DNA of 14,604 bases from Rhodobacteraceae bacterium UBA1943. GTDB taxonomy: Bacteria; Pseudomonadota; Alphaproteobacteria; Rhodobacterales; Rhodobacteraceae. The notes under the pieces are model-generated. The model had not been told where the DNA came from. It saw nothing but the letters and a program-made list of their open reading frames with translations, and ran no database searches. The stretch lies in assembly GCA_002336845.1 (NCBI GenBank), contig DDEX01000119.1:160-14763 (forward strand), in the 5' to 3' direction. The stretch's first letter is position 1, and each line of letters opens with the position of its first letter. A program made the translations under genes and the position numbers. Positions 1 through 6,504 of the stretch are shown one piece after another.

Positions 1-402
1 CTCCGCGCCCGGCACCAGCGTGGCCGCATAGACTGACCCCATGGCCACCGCGATCACGGCAAACACCATGCGGCTGACCACGCGGTCCGCGCCACGGTGC
101 ATCACGAACCGCAGGCCCCAGGCGAAAAGCACGTACGGAATGCCCCAGGCCCCCTTGCCGCCGATGATCACCAGCGTCGAGGACAGGGCTGCGCCGAACT
201 TGCCCAGCCCGTTGGAAACCGGCTTGTCCGAGGCTACCATCCAGCCCGGATCGTCGGGCGAATAGCTCCAAAGCATGATGAAGAACGCAAGACCTGCCAG
301 CAGCAGGCCAAGGCCCAGCAACTCGCGGCCGCGCTTTTCCAGCATGGCTTGGGTGTTCTGATCAAGAAGCGGATCGCGCTGCCGGACCTGATAGGATGCC
401 AT
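1..402 (-). CDS. ftsK: DNA translocase FtsK, N-terminal membrane part (partial, runs off the left edge)
   Basis: The gene opens with ATG at 402-400 and stays open for 134 codons to the window edge, so only the N-terminus is present. The protein begins with a short charged cytoplasmic segment (MASYQVRQRDPLLD). Three hydrophobic stretches follow at about residues 28-46, 70-97 and 110-129, with the motif SYSPDDPGW at 46-54 between the first two. This is the layout of the four-helix FtsK/SpoIIIE N-terminal domain, which anchors the translocase at the division septum; the RecA-like motor and gamma domain would lie outside the window. I recognise this form of the N-terminus from Rhodobacteraceae FtsK, which is recall and not a search. 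The gene starts 12 bases after the aminotransferase stop codon (GGGACAGGCAGA between them), so the two are probably co-transcribed. Identity rests on the membrane domain alone. Confidence 0.82.
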   Translation of the reverse strand, partial: MASYQVRQRDPLLDQNTQAMLEKRGRELLGLGLLLAGLAFFIMLWSYSPDDPGWMVASDKPVSNGLGKFGAALSSTLVIIGGKGAWGIPYVLFAWGLRFVMHRGADRVVSRMVFAVIAVAMGSVYAATLVPGAE

Positions 403-414
403 TCTGCCTGTCCC

Positions 415-1590
415 TCAATAGAGGCAGTCGCGAAGCGTGATCAGCCCGCGCTGCATTTCTTGCTTTGGGGCCACAAGTGCGACCCTGATATACCCTTTAC
501 CGGGGTTTTCCCCGTTCACATCACGCGAAAGGTAAGCGCCGGGCAGCACCCGCACGCCGGTTTCGCGCCATAGTTTCAGTGCGGCCGCCTCGCCATCCTC
601 GACCGGCAGCCACAGGAAAAAGCCACCTTCGGGCAGGTCGAACCCTTGCAGGCCGGAAAAGACCTGTGCCGCGATGGCGAATTTCTCGTGATAAAGCGCG
701 AGGCTGGCTTGCACATGCGCCTCGTCGGCCCAAGCCGCCTCGCTGACCCGTTGAATGGGCAGAGGCAGCGGGGCCCCGGCGAAAGACCGCAGCTTGCGGA
801 TCTGCGCGATGCCTTGCTGCCCACCGGCGACAAAGCCAGAGCGCAGGCCGGGCAGGTTTGACCGCTTCGACAGCGAATGAAAGCTGAACACACGCTCGGG
901 GTTGGCCCCCACCTCGGCCGCGACTTGCAAGATGCCGGGCGGCGGGGCGCTGCGCCAGATTTCGGAATAGCATTCATCGGCGAAGACGATGAAATCGTGC
1001 TTTTCCGCCAGTGCCAGCAGGTTCGCCCAATAGTCCCGGCTGGCCACCGCCCCCTGCGGGTTCGCGGGCGAGCAGATATAGGCCACCGTCACCCGGTTAA
1101 GCACCTCGGGCGGCAGGCTGGCATAATCGGGCAGGAAACCATTGGCGGCAACGGCGGGCACATAGATGGGATCGGCCCCCACGGTCAGCGCGGCCACCGC
1201 ATAGACCTGATAGAACGGATTCGGCATCAGCACCGCCGGGCGCTGCCCGTTTTTCTGTTCTGGCGACAGGGCTACCAGAGCGTTGAACAGCCCCTCACGC
1301 GTGCCGTTCAGCGCCATGAGGCGGTCCTGCGCGACCTGCACGCCATAGCGCCGGGCGATCCAGCCGGAAATCGCCGCCAGCAGTTCCGGCGTGCCGTCAT
1401 TCGGCGGGTAGATGCCAAAGCCCGCGAGGTTCGCCGCAAGGATGGGGCCGACGAACTCGGGCATCGGATGCGTCGGCTCGCCGATGGTCATCGCAACAGG
1501 CTCGCCCCCCGGTTGGTGGGAATCGAGCAGCTTCCGCAGGCGCGGAAACGCATAATCGGGCAGCTTAGAAAACCGCTCTGGAAACGCCAT
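415..1590 (-). CDS. dapC: PLP-dependent aminotransferase, DapC-like (N-succinyl-LL-diaminopimelate aminotransferase)
   Basis: This 391-residue class I/II (fold type I) aminotransferase probably interconverts N-succinyl-2-amino-6-ketopimelate and N-succinyl-LL-diaminopimelate in the lysine and meso-DAP pathway, with glutamate as amino donor. The visible motifs are NGTREGLF at 95-102 (cofactor phosphate region), PNPFYQVY at 123-130, CSPANPQGA with N177, ADECYSEIW with D205 (contact to the pyridine nitrogen), SLSKRSNLPGLRSGF with the Schiff-base lysine K242, and GYIRVALVAP with the substrate-carboxylate arginine R369. The run SLSKRSN-PG-RSGFVAG and the ending VLPGAYLSR...NPGKGYIR are typical of the DapC group rather than of aspartate aminotransferases. 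The start ATG at 1590 has a modest ribosome site (TGAGG) about 5 bases upstream. ftsK follows directly, so a peptidoglycan-precursor gene and a division gene share a unit. Another amino-acid aminotransferase specificity cannot be excluded from sequence. Confidence 0.75.
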   Translation of the reverse strand: MAFPERFSKLPDYAFPRLRKLLDSHQPGGEPVAMTIGEPTHPMPEFVGPILAANLAGFGIYPPNDGTPELLAAISGWIARRYGVQVAQDRLMALNGTREGLFNALVALSPEQKNGQRPAVLMPNPFYQVYAVAALTVGADPIYVPAVAANGFLPDYASLPPEVLNRVTVAYICSPANPQGAVASRDYWANLLALAEKHDFIVFADECYSEIWRSAPPPGILQVAAEVGANPERVFSFHSLSKRSNLPGLRSGFVAGGQQGIAQIRKLRSFAGAPLPLPIQRVSEAAWADEAHVQASLALYHEKFAIAAQVFSGLQGFDLPEGGFFLWLPVEDGEAAALKLWRETGVRVLPGAYLSRDVNGENPGKGYIRVALVAPKQEMQRGLITLRDCLY

Positions 1591-1631
1591 GGTGCCTCAG
1601 GTGTCGGGGTCGTAGCGCCCCGTTTGAAGCG

Positions 1632-1661
1632 ACCATAGCAAATGTCGTGCGGGCCGGTCCA
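1632..1661 (-). promoter_or_regulatory. Candidate promoter for the dapC-ftsK unit
   Basis: On the minus strand, TGGACC (1661-1656) and TATGGT (1637-1632) are separated by 18 bases. The -10-like box is preceded by TGC, an extended -10 arrangement. Each box matches the sigma-70 consensus at four of six positions. Transcription would start near 1625, leaving a leader of about 35 bases before the dapC ATG. This is a pattern match only. It would explain why the dapC-ftsK pair can be expressed independently of the dipeptidase gene upstream. Confidence 0.33.
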
Positions 1662-1720
1662 GCGAAACCCAAGGGATTGGAGGGGTTAGAAAAAGGCTTG
1701 TGGCTTTTGGGTCAGGGAAG

Positions 1721-1770
1721 GCAGGGGGCGCTGCCCCCTGACCCCCGGAGTATTTGCAGAAGGGCAAATG
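1721..1770. repeat. Two-hairpin intergenic repeat, copy 1 (after the dipeptidase gene)
   Basis: A perfect 8-bp stem, CAGGGGGC (1722-1729) with GCCCCCTG (1733-1740) around a 3-base loop, is followed by the block ACCCCCGGAGTATTTG (1741-1756). A second 6-bp stem, ATTTGC (1752-1757) with GCAAAT (1764-1769), follows. The core A-CCCC-GGA-TATTTG is shared with 2866-2910 in the same orientation. The element begins about 10 bases after the stop codon of the dipeptidase gene. Read on the minus strand, the GC-rich stem is not followed by a T-tract, so it is not a textbook intrinsic terminator. I recognise elements of this kind as common after genes in Rhodobacteraceae; their function here (3'-end protection, attenuation or a REP-like role) is inferred. 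GTCAGGG at 1711-1717 could pair alternatively with CCCTGAC at 1736-1742. Confidence 0.7.
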
Positions 1771-1779
1771 GCAAGGGGC

Positions 1780-2838
1780 TCAGGCGCCCCAGGTTGCTCC
1801 GAGCAGGCGGAACCAGTTTTCGTGGCAGATCTTGTGCAGCAACGCCTCGCCATAGCCATGGTCGCGCATCGCCTGCACAAGGTTCTGCTGGCCCGCCACA
1901 TCGGTGATGCCTTGCGGGATTGTGGCGCCGTCATAGTCAGAGCCAAGGCCAAGGTGATCTTCGCCCAGCTTTTCAAGCAGGTGATCCAGATGGGCCAGAA
2001 CATCGGTCCAGTCCATATCGGCCGACTGCTTGCCGTCGCGACGCAGGAAGGACGTGGCGTAGTTGAGGCCAACCATGCCACCGGACTCGCGGATTGCGGC
2101 CAGTTGCTTGTCGGTCAGGTTGCGGGATGAGGGAGTGATCACATGCGCATTGGAATGGGTCGCGACAAGGGGCGCGTCCGTCAGCGCGGCCACATCCCAG
2201 AAGCCTTTTTCGTTGATGTGGCTTAGGTCGATCATGATCTTCAGCCGATTGCAGAGTTTGACCAGCGCCTTGCCCGCTTCGGTCAGCCCGTCGCCTGTGT
2301 CGGGTGACGACGGAAAGGCAAAGGGCACGCCGTTGCCGAAGACGGTGGGGCGTGACCAGACCGGGCCAAGGCTGCGCAGGCCCATGTCGTGATAAAGGTA
2401 GAGCGCGTCGAGGTCGGGGCCGATCGCCTCGGCGCCCTCCATATGCATGATGCCGGAGATGATGCCCCTGGCGAGACAGTCGCGCAGCTCGGCCGCCGTG
2501 GTGCAGACCTTGAATTGCCCGTCAGAGGCGCGTTCCATCCAGCGCAAGTGGCCCGCCATCGACAGGGCGACGGGTTGTGCGGCGGTATGGTCGATCAGGT
2601 CGGGTAGCGGCAGACGGAAGGGTGGGTTTTCCATCGCCGCCATGTAGTCGGTGCCGTCGTCGGTATGCGGCGAGGGAATGTAGATGGCGAAAAAGCCGCC
2701 TGCGAACCCGCCCGCCTTCATGCGCGGCAGGTCGAGATGGCCTTTGCCCTCGCCGGTCAGCCAGATTTCCGCGCGCTTTTCCGGGGCGTTGTGCAAGCGG
2801 AGGAGCAGGTCGTTATGTCCGTCGAATACGGGGATCAT
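1780..2838 (-). CDS. Membrane dipeptidase, peptidase family M19 (renal dipeptidase type)
   Basis: The 352-residue zinc metallopeptidase hydrolyses dipeptides. The family is known to accept D-residues at the C-terminal position, and some bacterial members act on other small amides. The expected metal and active-site residues are in place: the HxD pair H8/D10 in FDGHND, the bridging glutamate E134 in MHMEGAEAIG, H207 in IDLSHINEKGFW, H228 in VATHSNAH, and D301 in GSDYDG. RSLGPVWSRPTVFGNG (155-170) and SRNLTDKQLAAI (238-249) are also typical. Length matches bacterial M19 proteins. There is no signal peptide, because the catalytic motif begins at residue 6, so the enzyme should act in the cytoplasm. 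It lies 72 bases downstream of a peptide-type ABC importer on the same strand, a pairing that suggests cleavage of imported dipeptides. The physiological substrate is not identifiable from sequence. Confidence 0.9.
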   Translation of the reverse strand: MIPVFDGHNDLLLRLHNAPEKRAEIWLTGEGKGHLDLPRMKAGGFAGGFFAIYIPSPHTDDGTDYMAAMENPPFRLPLPDLIDHTAAQPVALSMAGHLRWMERASDGQFKVCTTAAELRDCLARGIISGIMHMEGAEAIGPDLDALYLYHDMGLRSLGPVWSRPTVFGNGVPFAFPSSPDTGDGLTEAGKALVKLCNRLKIMIDLSHINEKGFWDVAALTDAPLVATHSNAHVITPSSRNLTDKQLAAIRESGGMVGLNYATSFLRRDGKQSADMDWTDVLAHLDHLLEKLGEDHLGLGSDYDGATIPQGITDVAGQQNLVQAMRDHGYGEALLHKICHENWFRLLGATWGA

Positions 2839-2865
2839 CGGGTCGTCCTTGTGGTTCGGGCAGGA

Positions 2866-2910
2866 CCGGGGCTTTGCCCCGGACCCCAGGATATTTGGGC
2901 CAAGATGAAG
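2866..2910. repeat. Two-hairpin intergenic repeat, copy 2 (after the importer ATPase gene)
   Basis: A perfect 7-bp stem, CCGGGGC (2866-2872) with GCCCCGG (2876-2882) around TTT, is followed by GGACCCCAGGATATTTG (2881-2897). A second small inverted repeat, TTGG (2895-2898) with CCAA (2900-2903), ends in AAGATGAAG. The element starts directly after the stop codon of the second ATPase gene when read on the minus strand, and fills most of the 72-base gap to the dipeptidase gene. It aligns with copy 1 through ACCCC-GGA-TATTTG while the GC stems differ by compensating changes, which points to conserved structure. There is no T-run after the stem on the minus strand. It may mark the 3' end of the importer mRNA or stabilise it. 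Confidence 0.7.
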
Positions 2911-3669
2911 TCAGGCATCCAGCATCCTGTCCGCCGATGCGGCGAACAGGGAGCGGGCATAGTCAGTCTTCATTTCAGCCTTGGCGAGGGCCTCTCGCGG
3001 CAGTTCCTCGACCGCCTGGCCGTGCTGCATGACCAGGATGCGGTCGCACATATGGTCGATCACGGCGAGGTCGTGACTGACCATAAGGAAGGTCAGCCCG
3101 CGTTCGGCGCACAGGCGGTTGAGCAGGTTCAGCGTTTCGGCCTGAACCGATGCGTCAAGGGCAGAGGTCGGTTCGTCCAGAAGCAGGATCGAGGGCTCCA
3201 GCATCAGGGCGCGGGCGATGGCGACGCGTTGGCGTTGGCCACCGGAAAGCTGATGCGGAAAGCGAAAGCGAAAGTTGGGCGGCAGGCCAACGTCTTTCAG
3301 GGCTTGCGTCACGCGCTGATCGGTATTGCCGATGCCATGGATGGCAAGGGGTTCGGACAGGGTGCGATCGATGGTGTGGCGGGGGTGAAGCGATGCGTAG
3401 GGGTCCTGGAACACCATCTGCACCCGGCGGCTGAAGTCGGCGCCGCGGGGCGAGGGCAGGGGCTGACCGCCGATGCGGATGGTGCCGCCCGAGACCGGCG
3501 CAAGACCACAGATCGCGCGCAGGATGGTGGATTTTCCAGAGCCGCTTTCGCCCACCAGACCATAGCTTTCGCCCTGTTCGACAGCCAGCGACACACCCTT
3601 GACTGCGCGGACCGGGCGGCCTTTGGCAGTGAAGGTGACGGAAAGGTTTTCGATTTCAATCAAGGCCAT
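2911..3669 (-). CDS. Peptide-type ABC transporter ATP-binding protein, DppF/OppF-like
   Basis: This 252-residue ATPase is one of two that energise the adjacent importer. It shows Walker A GESGSGKST (40-48, K46), the Q-loop VFQDPYASLHP (Q88), the signature LSGGQRQRVAIARAL from 141, Walker B ILLLDEPTSALD from 161, and the switch histidine H199 in VSHD. The PYASLHPR and PTSALDASVQAE wording places it in the oligopeptide/dipeptide/nickel subfamily. I chose ATG at 3669, one base after the stop codon of the preceding ATPase gene (TGA-C-ATG), so the pair is probably translationally coupled. A TTG at 3699 would add ten residues that lie inside the upstream gene. The protein is shorter than typical DppF (about 320 residues) and ends without the C-terminal peptide-transporter extension. 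The transported ligand is not determined by this subunit. Confidence 0.92.
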   Translation of the reverse strand: MALIEIENLSVTFTAKGRPVRAVKGVSLAVEQGESYGLVGESGSGKSTILRAICGLAPVSGGTIRIGGQPLPSPRGADFSRRVQMVFQDPYASLHPRHTIDRTLSEPLAIHGIGNTDQRVTQALKDVGLPPNFRFRFPHQLSGGQRQRVAIARALMLEPSILLLDEPTSALDASVQAETLNLLNRLCAERGLTFLMVSHDLAVIDHMCDRILVMQHGQAVEELPREALAKAEMKTDYARSLFAASADRMLDA

Positions 3670-3670
3670 G

Positions 3671-4501
3671 TCAGCGTGCCCAGTCTGCGTTGCGGTCAAG
3701 GGCGGGCAGCGGTTCGCGCGGGCCGCCGATGCGGGGCAGGCAGTTCAGCAAACCTTGGGTATAGGGATGTTGCGCCTTCATCAGGTCGCGGGCGGGCAGT
3801 TCCTCGACCACCTTGCCCTTGAACATCACCAGCACCCGGTCGCAGAACCGCGAGACAAGGCGCAGGTCGTGGCTGATGAAGATCAGGCCCATGCCGCGGG
3901 TGCGCACGAGGTTGTCGAGGATCGACAGCACCTCGGCCTGAACCGTCACATCCAAGGCGCTGGTGGGTTCGTCGGCAATCAGCAGGTCGGGGTTGGGGAT
4001 CAGCATCATGGCGATCATCACCCGCTGGCCCATGCCGCCAGACAGCTCATGTGGCCAGGCGTCCATCACCCGCTCGGGGTCGCGGATCTGCACCGCCGCA
4101 AGCGCCTCGATCGCCTTGGCATGGGCTTCCTTTTTCCCCATGCCGTCGCGCCGCCGCAGGCCTTCCATCAACTGCTGGCCCACCCGCATCACGGGGTTCA
4201 GCGAGTATTTCGGGTCTTGCATCACCATGGCGATACGGGGGCCGCGCAGGGCGCGCATGTCCCGCTCTGACGCCTTTATCAGGTCGATGCCGTCGAAATT
4301 CATCCGGTCCGCCTCGATCCGCCCCGGCGGGCGGATGAGGCGCAGCACGGAACGACCGGTCTGGGTCTTGCCCGATCCGCTTTCGCCCACGATTCCAAGG
4401 CGTTCGCGGCCCAGCGAGAACGACACGCCGCGCACGGCCTCGACCACACCGGCCTCGGTGTCGAAGGTCACGCGCAGGTTTTCTACCGAAAGCAGGGTCA
4501 T
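3671..4501 (-). CDS. Peptide-type ABC transporter ATP-binding protein, DppD/OppD-like
   Basis: This 276-residue ATPase pairs with the DppF-like subunit encoded next. Its motifs are Walker A GESGSGKT (39-46, K45), the Q-loop MVMQDPKYSLNP (Q95), the signature ELSGGMGQRVMIA from 152, Walker B LLIADEPTSALDVTVQAE from 173, and the switch histidine H211 in ISHD. A short version of the family's C-terminal oligopeptide motif is visible at HPYTQGLLNCLPRIGG (245-260), which is found in importers of peptides, nickel and related ligands. The variant signature LSGGMGQR is usual in OppD/DppD-type subunits. The start ATG (4501-4499) overlaps the stop of the upstream permease gene by four bases (ATGA), which indicates translational coupling. 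The next gene starts one base after this stop codon. Confidence 0.92.
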   Translation of the reverse strand: MTLLSVENLRVTFDTEAGVVEAVRGVSFSLGRERLGIVGESGSGKTQTGRSVLRLIRPPGRIEADRMNFDGIDLIKASERDMRALRGPRIAMVMQDPKYSLNPVMRVGQQLMEGLRRRDGMGKKEAHAKAIEALAAVQIRDPERVMDAWPHELSGGMGQRVMIAMMLIPNPDLLIADEPTSALDVTVQAEVLSILDNLVRTRGMGLIFISHDLRLVSRFCDRVLVMFKGKVVEELPARDLMKAQHPYTQGLLNCLPRIGGPREPLPALDRNADWAR

Positions 4502-5403
4502 TTGCCGCTATTCCTCGGGTCAAGCACGTCACGCAACCCGTCGCCCAACAGGTTGAAGCCGAGGCTGACGATGAAGATTGCCATCCCCGGCATGGTGGCG
4601 ACCCACCATTGTTCAAACAGGTATTTGCGCCCGGCCGAGATCATCGCGCCCCATTCCGGCATCGGCGGCTGCACGCCAAGGCCCAGAAAGCCCAGACCGG
4701 CAGCGATCAGGATAACCCCTGCCATGTCCAGCGTGACGCGGATGATGACCGAAGGGATGCACATCGGCATGATGTGGCCCCAGATGATCCGGGCTGCACT
4801 GGCACCCTGCAACCGCACGGCGGCGATATAGTCAGAGTTCCGGACGGTCAGCGTCTCGGCCCGCGCCACGCGGGCGTAAGGCGGCCAGGAGGTGATGGCG
4901 ATAGCCAGCACCGCATTTTCCATCCCCGGCCCCAACACGGCGACCAGCGCCAGCGCAAGGATCAGCTTGGGGAAGGCCAAGAAGATGTCGGTGATCCGCA
5001 TCAGGATCTCATCGGTCCAGCCGCCGAAATAGCCCGCGACGGTGCCGACCAGCAGGCCGAACACCGGGGCCGTCACGGCGACCAGCGCGATGATGAACAG
5101 CGTGATCCGGCTGCCCATGATCAGGCGCGACAGGATATCGCGCCCGAAATCGTCGGTGCCAAGGATGTGCCCCGCCGTCAGCGGCGGTTGCAGGCGTTCG
5201 CGCAGATTCTGGGTGATCGGATCGTGCGGGGTGATCCAGGGTGCCAGGGCCGCGACGATCACCAGCAGCGCCACAATGGCCAGCCCGATCATTGCCAGAT
5301 GGTTCCGTTTAAGCCGCAGCCACGCCAGATAGCTTTGCCCCAGACGCGCCTGACGGCGCGAGGTGGGCGAGGGGTCGCGCAGCCAGTCCACAAGTGTCGT
5401 CAT
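4498..5403 (-). CDS. Peptide-type ABC transporter permease, DppC/OppC-like
   Basis: This inner-membrane permease of 301 residues forms half of the translocation channel. It has the N-terminal OppC-type region with a first membrane segment at about 36-57 (HLAMIGLAIVALLVIVAALA). The family motif GTDDFGRDILSRL (82-94) is followed by five further hydrophobic segments. The cytoplasmic EAA loop that docks onto the ATPases is at about 191-217 (DYIAAVRLQGAS...HIMPMCIP). GLGFLGLGVQPPMPEWG (236-252) is the usual DppC ending region. Length is normal for the family. The ATG at 5403 overlaps the stop codon of the upstream permease gene as ATGA, and its own stop overlaps the next start in the same way, so four genes are packed tightly in one transcript. 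Substrate selectivity cannot be read from the permease. Confidence 0.93.
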   Translation of the reverse strand: MTTLVDWLRDPSPTSRRQARLGQSYLAWLRLKRNHLAMIGLAIVALLVIVAALAPWITPHDPITQNLRERLQPPLTAGHILGTDDFGRDILSRLIMGSRITLFIIALVAVTAPVFGLLVGTVAGYFGGWTDEILMRITDIFLAFPKLILALALVAVLGPGMENAVLAIAITSWPPYARVARAETLTVRNSDYIAAVRLQGASAARIIWGHIMPMCIPSVIIRVTLDMAGVILIAAGLGFLGLGVQPPMPEWGAMISAGRKYLFEQWWVATMPGMAIFIVSLGFNLLGDGLRDVLDPRNSGK

Positions 5404-6464
5404 GCCCGCGCCCTCGGATCGACCAGCTTGTAAAGCAGGTCAGAGACCATGTTCAGCCCGATGTAGCAGACGCCCACCACGATTGTGCCGCCCAGAACCG
5501 AAGGCATGTCGCCCACCAAGAGTGCATCGGTGATATAGCTGCCCAGTCCGGGCCAGCCGAAAATCGTCTCGGTCAGCACGGCCCCTTCCAGCAGATAGGC
5601 ATAGGACAGGGCGACGACGGTGATCAGCGGCACCATGACGTTCTTCATGGCATGAACCCAGATCACCCGCCGTTCGGGCATACCTTTTACGCGGGCGGTG
5701 GTGATGTATTCCTGACCCAGCTCGTTCATCATGAAGCTGCGGGTCATGCGGCTGATATAGGCCATCGACAGATAGCCCAAGAGGCTTGCGGGCAGGATGA
5801 TGTGGCTGATTGCATTTGCAAACATGTCCCATCGCCCGGCCAGAGCGGTGTCGATCAGGATCATGCCGGTATGGGGCGTGACCTCGAACTGGAACATCAT
5901 GTCATAGGCCGCATCCAGCCGCCCCGGCCCGCCGACCCAATCGAGGATGCCGTAGAACAGCAAAAGACCCATCAGCCCCAGCCAGAAGACGGGCATCGAA
6001 TAGCCCATGAGGCCAATTAGCCGCACGATCTGGTCGGCCCAACTGCCGGGCTTGGTCGCCGCCAGCACACCCGCCGGCACGCCCAAAAGGACGCCGAATA
6101 TGGTGCCCAGCGTCGCCAGCTCCAGCGTGGCGGGAAAATATTGCGCGATTTCACTGATGACCGGCTGTTTGGTGCGGATCGACACCCCCAGATCGCCGTG
6201 GATCGCCTGCCAGATATAGATGCCGAACTGCTCGACCATGGGCTTGTCGAGGCCCAGCCGCGTGCGTTCGGCGGCAATCTGCGCCTCGGTTGCGCGGTCG
6301 CCCAGGATCGACAGCACCGGGTCGATCGGCACGACGCGGGCGATGATGAAGGTGACAAGCAGAAGGCCAAGGAAGGTGAAGGCCAGCGAAATCAAAACCC
6401 CGGCGGATTGCCGGAAGATCACGCCAAGCCGCGAGGGCGGGGTGAAGTCAGCGGTATCGGTCAT
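5400..6464 (-). CDS. Peptide-type ABC transporter permease, DppB/OppB-like
   Basis: This is the second inner-membrane permease of the importer, 354 residues from the start I chose. It shows a first membrane segment at about 22-44, the region IPIDPVL-type (VVPIDPVLSILGDRAT) with RLGLDKP after it, several more helices, and the ATPase-docking EAA loop at about 252-278 (EYITTARVKGMPERR...MKNVMVP). TETIFGWPGLGSYITDALLVGDMP near 300 is typical of DppB. I prefer the ATG at 6464 (MTDTADF). An in-frame ATG at 6500 would add 12 residues, but its G is part of the right arm of a 10-bp GC-rich hairpin (6473-6498) and the extra residues (GRRSDPAPRLP) would simply be translated hairpin. Neither ATG has a convincing ribosome site, so the start remains uncertain. 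The stop overlaps the next gene by four bases. Confidence 0.9.
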   Translation of the reverse strand: MTDTADFTPPSRLGVIFRQSAGVLISLAFTFLGLLLVTFIIARVVPIDPVLSILGDRATEAQIAAERTRLGLDKPMVEQFGIYIWQAIHGDLGVSIRTKQPVISEIAQYFPATLELATLGTIFGVLLGVPAGVLAATKPGSWADQIVRLIGLMGYSMPVFWLGLMGLLLFYGILDWVGGPGRLDAAYDMMFQFEVTPHTGMILIDTALAGRWDMFANAISHIILPASLLGYLSMAYISRMTRSFMMNELGQEYITTARVKGMPERRVIWVHAMKNVMVPLITVVALSYAYLLEGAVLTETIFGWPGLGSYITDALLVGDMPSVLGGTIVVGVCYIGLNMVSDLLYKLVDPRARA

Positions 6465-6472
6465 GGGCAAGC

Positions 6473-6498
6473 GGGGCGCCGGATCGCTCCGGCGCCCC
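6473..6498 (-). promoter_or_regulatory. Intercistronic stem-loop after the peptide-binding protein gene
   Basis: GGGGCGCCGG (6473-6482) and CCGGCGCCCC (6489-6498) form a perfect 10-bp inverted repeat. An extra A-T pair can close the loop down to four bases. It begins seven bases after the TAA of the binding-protein gene on the minus strand and ends about nine bases before the preferred permease start. There is no T-run behind it, so complete termination is unlikely. By analogy with stem-loops behind other binding-protein genes (the malE-malF type), it probably protects the upstream mRNA from 3' exonucleases. That would raise binding protein over permease; this role is inferred. Confidence 0.72.
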
Positions 6499-6504
6499 AT
6501 GATC

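Noticed and set aside
1591..1779. A small gene or RNA in the longest gap
   Set aside because: Apart from repeat copy 1 and a candidate promoter, no frame with a ribosome site and no tRNA-like fold was apparent.
2866..2882. Intrinsic (rho-independent) terminator after the importer operon
   Set aside because: The stem is strong, but neither strand has a T-run behind it. It is better described as part of the repeated two-hairpin element.
2665..3822. 385-codon open frame on the plus strand across two minus-strand ATPase genes and the repeat
   Set aside because: It crosses gene borders and a repeat element, has biased composition (many Gln, Gly, Ala and Asp residues), and overlaps ATPase motifs on the other strand.
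6498..6500. ATG at 6500 as the start of the DppB-like permease
   Set aside because: It lies at the edge of a 10-bp hairpin, has no ribosome site, and would translate the hairpin into 12 extra residues. The ATG at 6464 gives a family-like N-terminus.
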